Of a stretch of 64,000 nt of DNA, positions 1 to 10,377 are shown one piece after another. How positions within the stretch are numbered: the stretch's first letter is position 1; the number at the start of each line of letters is the position of its first letter. The position numbers and the translations under genes were made by a program. The notes beneath the pieces were generated by a model, which did no database searches, was not told the DNA's origin, and worked only from the letters and a program-made list of their open reading frames with translations. Origin of the DNA: Scalesia atractyloides (lineage: Eukaryota > Streptophyta > Magnoliopsida > Asterales > Asteraceae); NCBI GenBank assembly GCA_947069175.1, contig CAMTDV010000030.1, positions 93,305,916-93,369,915 of the forward strand, written 5' to 3'.

Positions 1-474
1 TCGGAGTTTGATAACTTTTCGGTTTCAAAAACCGAAACTTTAAGTTCATTCAATTTGAACTTAATTAGAAACCGATATTCATCGGTTATAAGCTAGCCAG
101 ACGAATTTGAACTGATTTGGCGGTTTACCGATTTCCGTTATTCAGATGGCATTAACGGTTGATTCGTGTTTGCGTTTAAGACCCAATTGTTTTCCTAAGG
201 TTAACAGAAAACACTTGGTGGCGGAGTGGTTTGGGAAGCGGATGATAAGTCGTTGGAGACAGCTGACCCGGGTTCGAGTCCCGGCAGCTACAAATGTTTT
301 TTATTTATTTTATTTTAACTTTTTATCAAATATAATTTTTATGGTTTAGTTTATTTATTAATTATGTAATGTTTAAACCCAAAATAATCATAAATAATTA
401 ATGAAATTTCATGACTTGGTACAAGATTGCAAAACGGAGCGGGTTTTGGAGACCCGATTTATACAAATGTTACA
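1..474 (-). mobile_element. Family-D LTR, copy i, cut by the window edge
   Basis: This is the 5' part of an LTR read on the minus strand. Its sense start TGTAACATTTG lies at 474, and the LTR runs leftwards out of the window. It matches the first ~480 bp of the copy starting at 60896 in opposite orientation over almost its whole length, including the tRNA-like module and the stretch with GATATTCATCGG. The junction at 474/475 interrupts the coding fragment to its right, so this is an insertion into an older element. Whether it is a solo LTR or part of a full element cannot be seen here. Confidence 0.8.
218..292 (+). other. tRNA-like module M1 (A box / B box) in LTR D copy i
   Basis: A 75-bp tRNA-like sequence lies antisense to the LTR. 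An A-box-like TGGCGGAGTGG is followed by a perfect B box GGTTCGAGTCC. The T-arm can form 5 of 5 pairs (CCGGG/CCCGG), and the ends GTGGCGG and CAGCTAC can pair in 6 of 7 positions including one G-T. A 7-nt loop TTGGAGA would give a GGA anticodon, but its stem is imperfect and the D-arm is not canonical, so it is unlikely to be a working tRNA. It resembles class II (Ser/Leu) tRNA genes without the long variable arm. The same 75 bp occurs in LTR D copy iii. Confidence 0.6.
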
Positions 475-1256
475 GTTACTTCATCCATGTGGCTTAGATA
501 AAGAATATCATTTGGATCCTTTGCTATCTTCTTAAATTTGTCATCGATAAGCATCTGCACGAATCTTAGGTACATGACAAGCCTGTTTGTTCCCATGTTG
601 TTCTTCATATGTGTAAACACCAGCTTCGAGAAGTTGAACTTCTTGTTTAGTACTAACGTTGTGGCCATACACGCCATATAATCTTGAACATCGTCTAAAA
701 CCGCTTTGCGATGGCTGAATGCATGAATAATCGCGTGCATTAGAAACTTGTAGGGATTAGGAACTCCCCCTTTCTTCAATGTCGATTCATTCACATGACC
801 TTTGTAGCCCATTCGACAGAAACATCCACGAACCATCCTTTCGTCTAAAAACATTGGATCTTCAGCACTGTCGTTGAAGTTTAATACTTTGCGAATATCT
901 GCTTCACACACTGTAAACTCTTTATCTTCATTCCCAAAGCGAATCACTGATTTGATCTCTGTATTGTCTTCATTAAGTGACGCTGAGCTCCAGAATCTAT
1001 ACACATGAGATCTATAAACCATCGTTTTCTCTGTAATCGCCTTGTTTATCGGTATTCGCGTCATGAAATCCATAATTATGTCATAAGCTGCTAGTGATGG
1101 ACAGATCGTCTTATCAAGCGTGATGCACGTGTTGTGAAACTTATTGAAAGAAAGCTGAATATTCTGCAAACACGAAAATCGAGACAAACGCTTAGAAACA
1201 ATTTTCACAATTTTAACGAACATACACATCAAGTTCGGGCGAACTTGATTAGACAA
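475..1256 (-). pseudogene. Retroelement-associated ORF remnant, C-terminus cut by LTR D
   Basis: About 260 codons are open on the minus strand. The middle (residues ~60-240) has the pattern DFMTRIPINKAIT, then SHVYRFWSSA, then a stretch ending near LRFVQMLIDDKF. I associate this with ORFs that are very common in Asteraceae LTR-retrotransposons; their biochemical role is not known to me. The N-terminal 30 codons run through the 18-bp dyad motif (read as QVRPNL) and are probably leader rather than protein. The 3' end is cut at 475 by the LTR insertion, which supplies the final codons and stop. The true start may be an inner Met. A transposon relic, not a host gene. Confidence 0.5.
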
Positions 1257-1995
1257 ATAAACATCACATTATTATCAAGTCCGGGCAAACTTATCAAACA
1301 ATTTTAATTGATTATCAAACAAGTTCGGGCGAACTTGTTAAACCTTTTGAATTTAAAAGTATCAGACAAGTTCGGGCGAACTTGTAAGACAAACATCAAT
1401 TTTCATATTTGAGGACAAGTTCAGCCGAACTTGGTTCAATGAACCAGTTAACAAGTTTGGGAGAACTTGTCTTCTCTTTCAATCAAAACCTGCAACAATC
1501 ACGTTTAAAGCATTTTTGATCAAATTAAAGACATGTTTAGGGTCGATTATGTTTTTTTAATTGATTTTAACATTCAGTTTGTTCTTAAACACCCTTAGTC
1601 ATGTCCTATCAACAAGTTCAGATCCAAAACATTCAAACTTGGTCAAATTGCAGTCCAGTGATGAATTATATACTTGTGCCATGATCAGTAGTGTGCAAAT
1701 CACCAAAGATCACTAACAATTTTGGCAGCAATTCGACACAAAGTGTGAAATTTAGAATTTCCCTCAATATCGCTCAAGTTCGCTCTAACAGGTTTAGTGA
1801 ACAGATGAATGAAGTTCAGGCGAACTTGTCTCTTATATAGTGTAACAAGTCCGGGCGAACTTGTAAGCTCTCAACACTAAAGACCAGTACAAGTCTGGGC
1901 GAACTTGTAATAAATTCATTAAAACAGAACATGTCCGGGCGAACTTGATGATTAATTTAACATTATATTACCCTGATCAAGTTCGGGCGAACTTG
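1230..1995 (-). repeat. Dyad-motif array A (CAAGTTCGNNCGAACTTG)
   Basis: About eleven copies of an 18-bp interrupted palindrome, at roughly 1230, 1276, 1320, 1367, 1416, 1452, 1811, 1846, 1890, 1930 and 1978. Spacers are irregular and unrelated in sequence. On the plus strand the centre reads GG, so the sense form (centre CC) is on the minus strand, the same strand as the neighbouring ORF. The copy at 1978 extends to a 24-bp palindrome with GATC at both ends. Several copies have substitutions in one arm only (for example at 1276, 1890 and 1930). Confidence 0.85.
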
Positions 1996-2088
1996 ATCAA
2001 TCCCAAAATCAATTTTTTCAAAATTTTCAATTTTAACCCTAAACTTTTCAACTTTTACCAGTTTTAACAATCCACTCAGTTGACCAAG

Positions 2089-2249
2089 TCTGTCCAAGTG
2101 TTTCCAGGATCCGTAACGTTTACAAATCAATGAAACAGTGATTAATCGGTAACAAACTAGTATCCAATGTCGCCTATGCAAACAGATTCTGCACGTTTAC
2201 CTAAGGTTTGCCAAATTAGGACCCGAACGATCCGTACAACGGACCTTCA
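2089..2249 (+). repeat. Truncated 5' LTR of element E
   Basis: These 161 bp match 9135-9295 with a handful of differences and end in CA directly before the primer-binding site. The first ~239 bp of the LTR (TATA box and upstream motifs in the 3' copy) are missing here. Confidence 0.8.
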
Positions 2250-2251
2250 AT

Positions 2252-2263
2252 TGGTATCAGAGC
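2252..2263 (+). promoter_or_regulatory. Primer-binding site of element E
   Basis: TGGTATCAGAGC, complementary to the 3' end of initiator tRNA-Met, lies 2 bp after the LTR end. It fixes the element as plus-strand. Confidence 0.85.
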
Positions 2264-2496
2264 AGGATTGGCCTAATTTGAAGACATTGGACATAGAACA
2301 TCTCATCTTCTACTCATTTCATTCTTTTTAAACTTTTCTTGGACATTTCACGGATAAAATGGACTGATTTTCAAGTATAATACTTAAAATCCATAATAGT
2401 AAAATCCTTGAAAAGATCAGAGCTTAAAACAAACGAATTCATGTCGAAATATTGAAAAATCATGTTTGAAAACATCATTTCGAGCGAACTTGTAAT

Positions 2497-2783
2497 CAAG
2501 TTCGCCCGAACTTGACTGAACTTATCACATTTTGTGTGATTTTTCATCAAGTTCGTCCGAACTTGACTGGTTTTTCAAGAATTTCATCAAGTTCGCCCGA
2601 TTTGACTGGTTTTTGTTGAAATTAAATACAAGTTCGCCCGAACTTGGCTAAATTTTCTTGAAAAACATCACAAGTTCGCCCGAACTTGTTTCAAAGTGAA
2701 ATTTTCTGAAAAGTTTATACAAGTTCCCTCGAACTTGTTAAGTAGCCGATTTTCATAAGCTGTTACAAGTTCGCCTGAACTTG
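2497..2783 (+). repeat. Dyad-motif array B in the leader of element E
   Basis: Seven copies of the 18-bp dyad at about 2497, 2548, 2587 (degenerate), 2629, 2671, 2720 and 2766, plus a half copy near 2480. They lie between the primer-binding site and gag. The centre is CC/TC/CT on the sense strand. Arms are mostly intact (CAAGTTC/GAACTTG) and spacers are not related. Confidence 0.85.
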
Positions 2784-2980
2784 TACGAAGGTTTCTAAAA
2801 AAAAGGCATAAAAATTCAGAAAAACATCTCGGACATTATATATCGTTAGATTCGTATCGACGAGACGAGTTTAAAGTTCTAATATGGTAAAAACAGTTTT
2901 AGCGACCCAATACGTTAAAATTGTCGATTAAAAAGTCAAATTTGGCATAAAACTTTTGAAAACTGAAATTTTCGTCAGAA

Positions 2981-4185
2981 ATGAGAGATATTAATTTTGA
3001 AAAAATGGATGATTGGGAAGAATTATCTTCTGATTTGAATCATCATGAACGTTTGATCATTTGAAAAAAAAAAGATTTGAAATGTTTAAATGTAAAAGGG
3101 ATGAAACGGTGTTCGAGTTAATAAAACGTTTTAATGTCATGCATAGGTATTTAGACCGTTCTGATGGATGATATATCAGTCTTGAAGATAAGTTTTCGAA
3201 ATTAGAAAATGCATTACCATCAGAATGGGATGATTTGTGAAAGAGTCAAGAAAGAAATGTCGATTTACCATTAGTCATCTTTATGGATTTATTAGCGACA
3301 TTTGAGATCATGTTCCTGTAATTGAGAATATGAAAGTTTTAAAACTAAGAAGAAGAATAATTCTGAAGTTGATCAATTTTCTGCAGGTACATTCAAGATA
3401 GATTTAACTCCAAAGAATGAAAAATCAAGTGTATCAAGAAATGAAGCTTCAAGTTCTGAATCTGTGTGCTTAAATTGTGAAGAATCCAGATCTGATAATG
3501 TCAAACTTTTGAAAGATATGGAAATCTTGACATTAGAAAATAAAAGGTTAAAATAAAATAAAAAGATTTTTGAAAATAGAATAAAAAATTTTAGAAAATG
3601 AAAAATCTGTTTTAAATAAAAATGATTTTGAAAAACAAATTATAATAAACTCGCATCTTGAAAAAATCAGGAAACTTGAACAAGATGTTGAGAATGCTAA
3701 AAATAAAGCTGTTGATTTAGAAAAAAAGTTGAAAGGTTTTATGACCTCGTCATTAATTCTAGATCACATATGTCCAAAACCGATCAATGAAAATAAATAG
3801 AAAATCCCAATAAGTGACAAGATCACAAATTATGACGATGTCATTATTAAGGATTGTGATGATGATACCGATGATGAAAGAGTTAAAAATGATAAATATG
3901 AAATATTTTTAAAACTAAAAGAAAAATTTCAAGAAACTGTTCTACAATCTACTGAAAAAGGTGAATGCTCAACGCAAAAACCTTCTAAGCAGAATGGAGA
4001 ACGAAAAAAAATGAAAAACAAAGTTCTAAAAATTTTCAAAAGAAACATAAAAGCTCATCGGTACGATCATCCAGTTATTATAAAAATTCACAAAAATTTG
4101 AAAATAAGTGGTGTAGGTCGGACCGCAGTGCTTCAACGTCAAATCATGTTTTTAGAAGAAACAGGAAAGATGGTTACCACACATC
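2981..4185 (+). pseudogene. Copia-type gag remnant, N-terminal part (element E)
   Basis: The reading frame is broken by several stops and frameshifts. Near 3080-3300 it still reads like a UBN2-type Copia gag (DETVFELIKRF, later LENALPSEWDD). From 3420 to 3760 it codes for a Lys/Glu-rich, probably coiled-coil stretch with a CLNCEESR motif, as in long Asteraceae Copia gags. The frame is then interrupted at 4190 by the LTR D insertion and resumes at 6452 (YDLSIWFAKKG). No working protein is possible. Confidence 0.6.
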
Positions 4186-4410
4186 AAATCTATAACATTT
4201 GTGTAAATCGGGTTTCGAAACCCGCCCCAATCTATCAACCAAAGTGTATTTTTTTGTGCAGTTATTTTTTATTCTTTTTAATATTTCATATATAAATACT
4301 AATAATAATTAATGTCTAAAAACAACCTTAATAAAATAATATAATAAATAAACAATAAATATTATATAGACCATTAAAAGACTTAATAAAAAATAATAAT
4401 AGGATTTAAA

Positions 4411-4490
4411 AGGGTGGCCGGGATTCGAACCCGCACCAAACCGGTTCGGGAATTAGCGAAACACACAAGAACCAGTCGGGCTAAGCCCTC
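4411..4490 (-). other. tRNA-like module M2 in LTR D copy ii
   Basis: On the minus strand there is an A-box-like TAGCCCGACTGG followed by a perfect B box GGTTCGAATCC. The T-arm pairs in 4 of 5 positions and the outer ends AGGG/CCCT can pair. It lies about 220-300 bp from the LTR start, antisense to the LTR, near the position of M1 in copies i and iii, but its sequence is different. It is not a canonical tRNA. Confidence 0.5.
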
Positions 4491-4719
4491 AACCGTTCCA
4501 AATCCCAACTGTTTAATATTTATATACAAATGTAGTTCGAGCTCGAATTCCAATTTCCCGCCAAGACGTAACCCAACGAGAACACAGCCTTTACCAAGCT
4601 GTCAACTTTCCATAGCTGTCGTCGCTAATTCTTCGGGATTACGACTTTTGGTTCATTACCATAACTTAATCAATCAAGAACTTGGCCAAGAACGTGACCA
4701 AATTCGATACCGTGAACAC

Positions 4720-4729
4720 CTATATATCC
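4720..4729 (+). promoter_or_regulatory. Candidate Pol II TATA box of LTR D copy ii
   Basis: CTATATATCC is followed by a CT-rich stretch (4770-4810) typical of plant 5' leaders. This suggests U3 ends and R begins around 4750. Confidence 0.45.
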
Positions 4730-5101
4730 CCGACTACACTTCAACCATTCATCCTCACACCCATCTCGATCCTCTAACTCCCCCTCTCAACTTTCTCTCT
4801 CTGTTTCTGTTCGACAAACCAAAGCACGCCGGAAAACCCGCTCAACCGCCGGTATTCACCGGAGAAGACGAGGACTCGCCGGAGGAATCGGTAACTCGCC
4901 GGTCACGCTGCGTTTCTTTGTTTCGATGTAATCTTGATCATTGTCCTTGTTAGTTTGCAACCGCTTTAACTCGAACTAACGATTAATCAAACGGAAACTC
5001 GTTATTGTTAAACTTCAGTATACGTTTATTTGTTTTAAGTGAAGAAGACGACACTTAAAGGAAGCTTATAACTAATAAAAACATAAACATCAACACCAAA
5101 C

Positions 5102-5171
5102 TTGGCATAGCCCAGCGGTGTTTGGCGCGCCCGACATGAACGGAGGTACCGAGTTCGACCCCGGCTTGCTC
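5102..5171 (+). other. tRNA-like module M3 in LTR D copy ii
   Basis: A sense-strand module with A-box-like TAGCCCAGCGG and, 40 bp on, B-box-like GAGTTCGACCCC. The T-arm CCGAG/CCCGG pairs in 4 of 5 positions. The acceptor ends do not pair well. The A-box core CCAGCGG recurs in M4a and M4b of copy iii. Confidence 0.45.
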
Positions 5172-6451
5172 CTGTTTGTTCGCTGTTGTTACTTGGTGCT
5201 CTGTTGGGTCGGCTCCTGTGTGGGCTAATATTTTTTTATTATTCTTTCGAGGCCAACATTTTTAGTTTGGGCTGTTTAAAAAAATAAATTGTTCATGTAA
5301 AAAGTCTGAAATCAGTATCTTCATGTTTAATTAGTAAAACTTATAAAATTATTATTATCATTAGTTCTTATTTAGAATCAGTATTCTTTTTTTTATAAAA
5401 ATTGTAAAGTTTATTACTTCAAATATTATCATTTGTTTTATTATTAATTATAGATAATTAATACTGTTATATTATTATAAATCTCATTATTATAATTTAT
5501 TAATGGTTTAATACTAACTAGTAAACTTGTATTAATACATCTTGCCATGAACCTGTATCGTTATAATGTTAAAATCTTTTAACCTTATCAAATTTAAGCG
5601 TAATCGAAAGCCAATGATTAAAACACCATCTAAAATAATCAACTTCATACCATTCCGTAACGTAATTCAAAAACCTTGACGGATTCACTATTTTAATCTA
5701 GGTTAAACTCTTTGTCGATTCTTCAACTTTACTCGTGCGATATCCAAGAATCTATATGCAACCTAAGGTGATTGAATCTCTACAAATTCCCCGTTTTAAT
5801 CACGTTTTGGGGTGTATCATGTGTCGTACAATTTCTTAATTTTATTTAACACTTGTGCTAATATCATTTCGTGATCAAATGTGTATTGTTTGTTATGTGA
5901 TTATTATGTGGATACGTTTTTTTTAGTGCAATCATTTCATTAGGCCCATCAGCTCCTCGTGGGATACGGGTTGAGCATCAGGTGCCTCATTAGATCGGCT
6001 CCATTTGATTGAGCCTTGATCTCACATACATCATCCATTATGTCATATGCTCATACAATGTGGTTTGTGATTTGTGATTTGTTACATATATACATTTGCT
6101 CACATGTGATTTATGCACAATTTTATATAAACAACAGTAATATTTATATACTTAATTGTTTTATCAAGGTTCACTCGCCAACTTTTGTTGACCCAAATTT
6201 TCTCTATTTTACGCATGATACAGGTGATCAAGTTGAGGAAAGAAACACCTAGGGTGGCCTTAGAAGAATAATCGAGTTATTTAGTTGGGACAATCTGTTG
6301 GTTTATTGTTTGTATTTGCTTAAATTATGTGTTGGATATTCAAGGTTAATTTGGAATTAATAAATATGAAACTTATTAGTAAATATCATGAGCTTTGATG
6401 ATAACCCAATTATGCCTCGACTTTTATTGCGGGTCAGGGTGTGACAAAATC

Positions 6452-6955
6452 AATGTTATGATTTGAGTATATGGTTTGCTAAAAAGGGTAAGTATGAGAA
6501 CAGTAAGTGTCATAAATGTGGAGTAACTAGACACATTGCTAGAAAATGTTTTCAAATTAATCCTAAACTTGTTCATATTGATAAGAAAAATTTTAAAGAT
6601 TTGAAAGTACCAACTCAGGTTTGGAAACAATGTACAGAAACTACAAACAAGGTGAAACCAGTTATTACTAATTTTTCAAATTTTGAAACTGGTGAATCCT
6701 CGAATAGTTATGAACAAAAAGTTTCTACATTGTATTTCAAGAAAGCTTTAACGAAAAATCAATCATGTTGGTGAAAGAAAAAGAATTTACACAACCAGTG
6801 AAAATTGAAAGTTTAGAGGACTTTCCGAAACTTGAGAAAGTCTAAAATAAACCTAATTGTGAAAAGAAAGTCAAAATTAAGGTTGAAGAAATAACACCTA
6901 AGACTGCAAAGGCTTGGGTTGTCACTATTCAACAAACTGTTTGAATTTTTGTGCA
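6452..6955 (+). pseudogene. Copia-type gag remnant with CCHC knuckle (element E)
   Basis: Continuation of gag after the LTR D insertion. The motif CHKCGVTRHIARKC (about 6511-6552) is a complete CX2CX4HX4C zinc knuckle, the RNA-binding module of gag. Downstream the frame is broken near 6775 and again near 6843. A further stretch (KTAKAWVV) resembles the linker before pol in Asteraceae Copia elements, but pol itself is absent and no domain is recognisable after 6955. Confidence 0.65.
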
Positions 6956-8884
6956 TGAACTTCTGAGAAGAAAGTAAATTACTGAGAATGGAGTTTCGTG
7001 GCACACAATGAAAACGGGCCGAGTTATCAAGTTCTATGTAAAGGCCTTATTAAATATTCAAATAACGTTTACTTTACAATTTTTGAAAACTTTTGGAGAA
7101 AATTTTCGAAAACACATTCCAATAATGTTTACTTGAAAATTTTACAAAGTTTTGAAGAAAATTTGAAAATTTTCACAGAACCCTCACTGTTGAAAAGACA
7201 AAATTCATGGATATAAATGTTTTATAAACACAAAGGTATCAAGGTTTTTGTCATTATGAGGGGGAGAGGTTTAAAAGAAAATTTGTGAAGCAGTAATGGA
7301 TGGCGAATTGAAGTGATTCTCATCAGTTGGTCAAAATTTTTCTATAAATCAAAAATTTCAAAAATATGTTTTTGAATTTTAGGGGAAATTTTTTTTTTCA
7401 AAAAATCCAAAAACATATTAAATGCAAAAAGTACAAAAACATTGAAAAAGACAAAAAGAGTTTTGTGTGTATAAAGGAAATGTCGGTGGAGTATCACAGT
7501 ATGCTAAGGATTTGTAAAGTTTAAAAAGTGATAAACGAGTCTTACTGTGGATGTGTCGATAGGCTTTACACATTCAGTCGATTATTTCTGGGATATAAAC
7601 TAAATTTTACAACTGCTTAAACTTGTAGATTAACATCTCTCGGATATATGGACTTAGTACTCCGAAATTTCGTTTGAGAGATTGCCTGATTCTGAGATAC
7701 GAGGTCTTTATAGATGATTGATATTTGGGGTATTATACAAGTTCTTCTGATTTTGCGTAAGAAATTGTCCTAGAACTTCTATAATGCTTTTGCAAAAATC
7801 CCCTAAAACTGCATTCAATTGAAAATATCGAAAGATACTACAATTGCAGTACAAAAATATTCCATTTGGAACACTACCTTATAAGTCGAGCCTTCATCTC
7901 TTTGTCGATACGATGGTATTAATCCGAGCTCTCAAGGCTTCGCATTAACCCAGATACATGTATCAATTACGTTATACTCACCTGTAAGATGAAATCTAGG
8001 GAATTTTGATACGAAAGTATATTCTGAGATGGAACCATAGTTAAGTCAAGTTTCTTAATTCTATATAACGTATCTTGGAAAAATTGAGAAATGTGTTAAA
8101 GTTTAAGAGGATAAATATATCGATAATCTAGGTAAATTTGTTTAAAACTTAGTGTCATGAAGAGGTCAATGGTACTTATGATATGTCTCATATAACTGAT
8201 ATGATACTTTAACACAAACTCAACAAAAATATGTCTGTAAATATTTTTATACATAGTTAGAGCATGATATTCATTACATAAAAACAAAAAAAATATATTC
8301 TTTTAGTTTCGACCACCGATGATGAAAAGCTGATTTTCAAAGTCTAGAGTTGCTGAACAAAATATAAAACTTTTGAAAATTGATCTGAAAAGTTGCTGAA
8401 AAATTTAAAAGTTCATTAAGTTGAAACTTACATTTAAATAAATGTGTCAGATTAGTGTCAAACCATTTAATCAAGATCATTAAGTTGAACTTGATACATG
8501 AATTAGATATTCAAGATCATTAATTTGGACTTAATTAACTGAGAGGGTTTAAAACTGATAAGAAGATTAAAATTTGATATGTTTGTGTTTAGAAATTTCA
8601 AAGTTTGAATCTGAAATGTTTATTTGAATGTTAGAGGAACTTTGAAAGAAGAAGTAGATTTTAAGGGGGAGCTAGATAAAAACGTTGATTGAAGATAACA
8701 GAAAGCTCAAAGCAAGGGGGAGCATGGTGATTAAAGTTTTATCAAGATAAGCTCGAGAAGAAAAGAGAAAAAGATTGTAGATGCTATGAAGATCAAGGAA
8801 GTTAAAGTTATTCAAGAAATAAAGATCAAGAGAACATTAAAGACTCGGGAACTTAATTGAAGAATGATGACTACGGCAACATCC
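6956..8884 (+). other. Non-coding 3' internal region of element E
   Basis: A-rich DNA with several purine runs (for example near 7257, 8665 and 8715, GGGGGAG-like), and no open frame or domain that I can support. It probably takes the place of pol in this non-autonomous element. Confidence 0.5.
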
Positions 8885-8894
8885 AAAGGGGAGT
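8885..8894 (+). promoter_or_regulatory. Polypurine tract of element E
   Basis: AAAGGGGAG directly before the 3' LTR start TGTTGATGC; priming site for plus-strand DNA synthesis. Confidence 0.7.
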
Positions 8895-8895
8895 C

Positions 8896-9295
8896 TGTTG
8901 ATGCATATGTCTGTTGCCTACGTCATCGTATTACGTCGAGTCTGTGTTTAGGAGTAAAACGTTAAGTTTATGTATGTTGAGCGACAAGTTCGCCCGAACT
9001 TGTAGTGTACAAGTTCGCCTAAGTTCGCCCGAACTTGTCCAAGGTACATTCCAGGCGAACTTGTTCTCCTATAAATATGTGACTTGTGTTCTCATTTGTA
9101 ATATTCAGAGATTTTGTGTACTGGACGGCGAAGCTCTGTCCAAGTGTTTTCAGTATCTGTAACGTTTACTAATCAATGAAACAGTGATTAATCAGTAACA
9201 AACTAGTATCCAATGTCGCCTATGCAAACGGATTCTGCACGTTTACCTTAGGTTTGCCAAATTAGGACCCGAACGATCCGTACAACGGACCTACA
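8896..9295 (+). repeat. 3' LTR of element E
   Basis: A 400-bp LTR from TGTTGATGC to GGACCTACA. It contains three dyad-motif copies or part-copies (8985-9064), then directly TCCTATAAATA (TATA at 9070-9077). The last 161 bp match the truncated 5' LTR. No target duplication can be tested because the 5' end is lost. Confidence 0.8.
8985..9064 (+). repeat. Dyad-motif array C in U3 of element E
   Basis: A perfect copy at 8985-9002, a partly duplicated one at 9010-9037 and a half copy at about 9049-9064. The array ends about 5 bp before the TATA box, a promoter-proximal position. Confidence 0.8.
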
Positions 9296-10004
9296 TTATG
9301 GTGTGTGATACGTTCTGAATTCCAGTCGTGTAGTTACGCAACGCGCGGCTGACTAAGAATTAGTTATTTTTAATTTATATTTATTAATTGATTATTTTTG
9401 TTAATGTTATATTCATTATTATTGTTGTCATGATTATTATTGATCAAAACAATAAAGTAACTTTTTTTCTGACAGATTACTAACGAAAAAGTTAAATATA
9501 AATATTTAAAATATTTATCTTGAAATGTATTGGAAATGTGCAACAGATAATCCAATGAAATTTCGTTTTGTTACCATTTTATTATGTTGTCGAAAAATAT
9601 GGTTTTTAATTTCGTGGGTAATATGTTGCAATCATGTTGGAGTTTAAGTCGAACTTTTTTCGTAGAACTTTCACGGTTTTCTTACTCTCTTCGGTTCTCT
9701 AGATCCTCACAAACAAAAATGTTATAGAATGTTGCGCAAGAGCATTCTAAAAATATATAACTTGATTTTAAAAGAAGCTGAGTTATAATCTTTCATTAGA
9801 TACTACTAAAAAGTAGAACCTGTAGGTTGATAACTAGCAGAAGAGAATTCTTTGTAAATTTTTCGTTTCAAATATATCTAACTTCATGAATAGACAACCA
9901 AACTTAATTATATACTTCCGCACGGACTCTAAATTGGATTGGATTCATTTTTATACAACATTCTTCTTGAAAAATGATTTCATGTATTCACATTACTTAA
10001 CTAT
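9296..10004. other. Intergenic, no feature seen
   Basis: AT-rich DNA without open frames, terminal repeats or RNA-gene motifs that I can support. Confidence 0.5.
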
Positions 10005-10009
10005 CTTTA

Positions 10010-10360
10010 TATTAGATATATAAACTTAATTATGCTAGTATGTTTGTATTTATATTACAACTTAATATATAGCTGATATGTATACTGACTTATTATAATG
10101 GTGATAAGCGGGTGGAATTCAAACTGCCATGGGCAGTTATTCCCGCCACAAGGAACCGCCAAATATCCCATGTATAAATATGTGAAGTCCGGCAACAAGT
10201 TTCGGCACCAATACAATTTTAATTCCATTCGAATTGTCCATTCTATTCTTTTCGTTAATCTTGTTCGTACATTGTTTCTGCATTTCTGTTTCCTGATCAT
10301 TATGAGTACCGAACCAAGTATTTCACTTAAATCCGCTGCAAACTTGGTTGAATCCCAACA
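10010..10360 (+). repeat. 5' LTR of element G
   Basis: Starts TATTAGATAT and ends AATCCCAACA. A TATA box (TATAAATA, 10173-10180) lies mid-LTR. An inverted GCCATGGGC sits at about 10128-10136. Confidence 0.9.
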
Positions 10361-10363
10361 AAG

Positions 10364-10375
10364 TGGTATCAGAGC
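10364..10375 (+). promoter_or_regulatory. Primer-binding site of element G
   Basis: TGGTATCAGAGC, initiator tRNA-Met type, 3 bp after the LTR end. The ATG at 10378 follows directly. Confidence 0.85.
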
Positions 10376-10377
10376 CA

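Larger units (their letters stand above)
4191..6446 (+). mobile_element. Solo LTR, family D, copy ii
   Basis: The insertion is 2256 bp, bounded by TATAACATTTG (TG mutated to TA compared with the other copies) and GGGTGTGACA. It is flanked by the 5-bp direct repeat aaatc at 4186-4190 and 6447-6451. There is no primer-binding site, coding region or second LTR, so it is a solo LTR left by LTR-LTR recombination. It splits the gag of element E. The 3' third matches 62720-63542 (for example GGTTCACTCGCCAAC and the terminal TGATAACCCAATTATGCC). It contains tRNA-like modules M2 and M3 and a TATA box. Confidence 0.9.
2089..9295 (+). mobile_element. Copia-like, gag-only LTR element E (5' LTR truncated)
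   Basis: The element consists of a truncated 5' LTR (2089-2249), a tRNA-Met type primer-binding site, a leader with dyad motifs, a decayed gag, a polypurine tract (AAAGGGGAG) and a 400-bp 3' LTR. No protease, integrase, reverse transcriptase or RNase H signature could be found in the ~4.4 kb that remain after removing the inserted LTR D. This fits the non-autonomous gag-only LTR elements known from plants. It is interrupted at 4191-6446 by a solo LTR. The 5' LTR homology starts abruptly at 2089, so the left end was replaced by other repeat sequence. Confidence 0.75.

Noticed and set aside
218..292. A functional tRNA-Ser(GGA) gene
   Set aside because: Although boxes and T-arm are good, the D-arm and anticodon stem are not canonical, the long variable arm of tRNA-Ser is lacking, and it lies within an LTR.
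4414..4953. 179-codon open frame in LTR D copy ii
   Set aside because: It runs through a tRNA-like module, a TATA box and CGCCGG-rich leader; not open in copy iii and has no domain.
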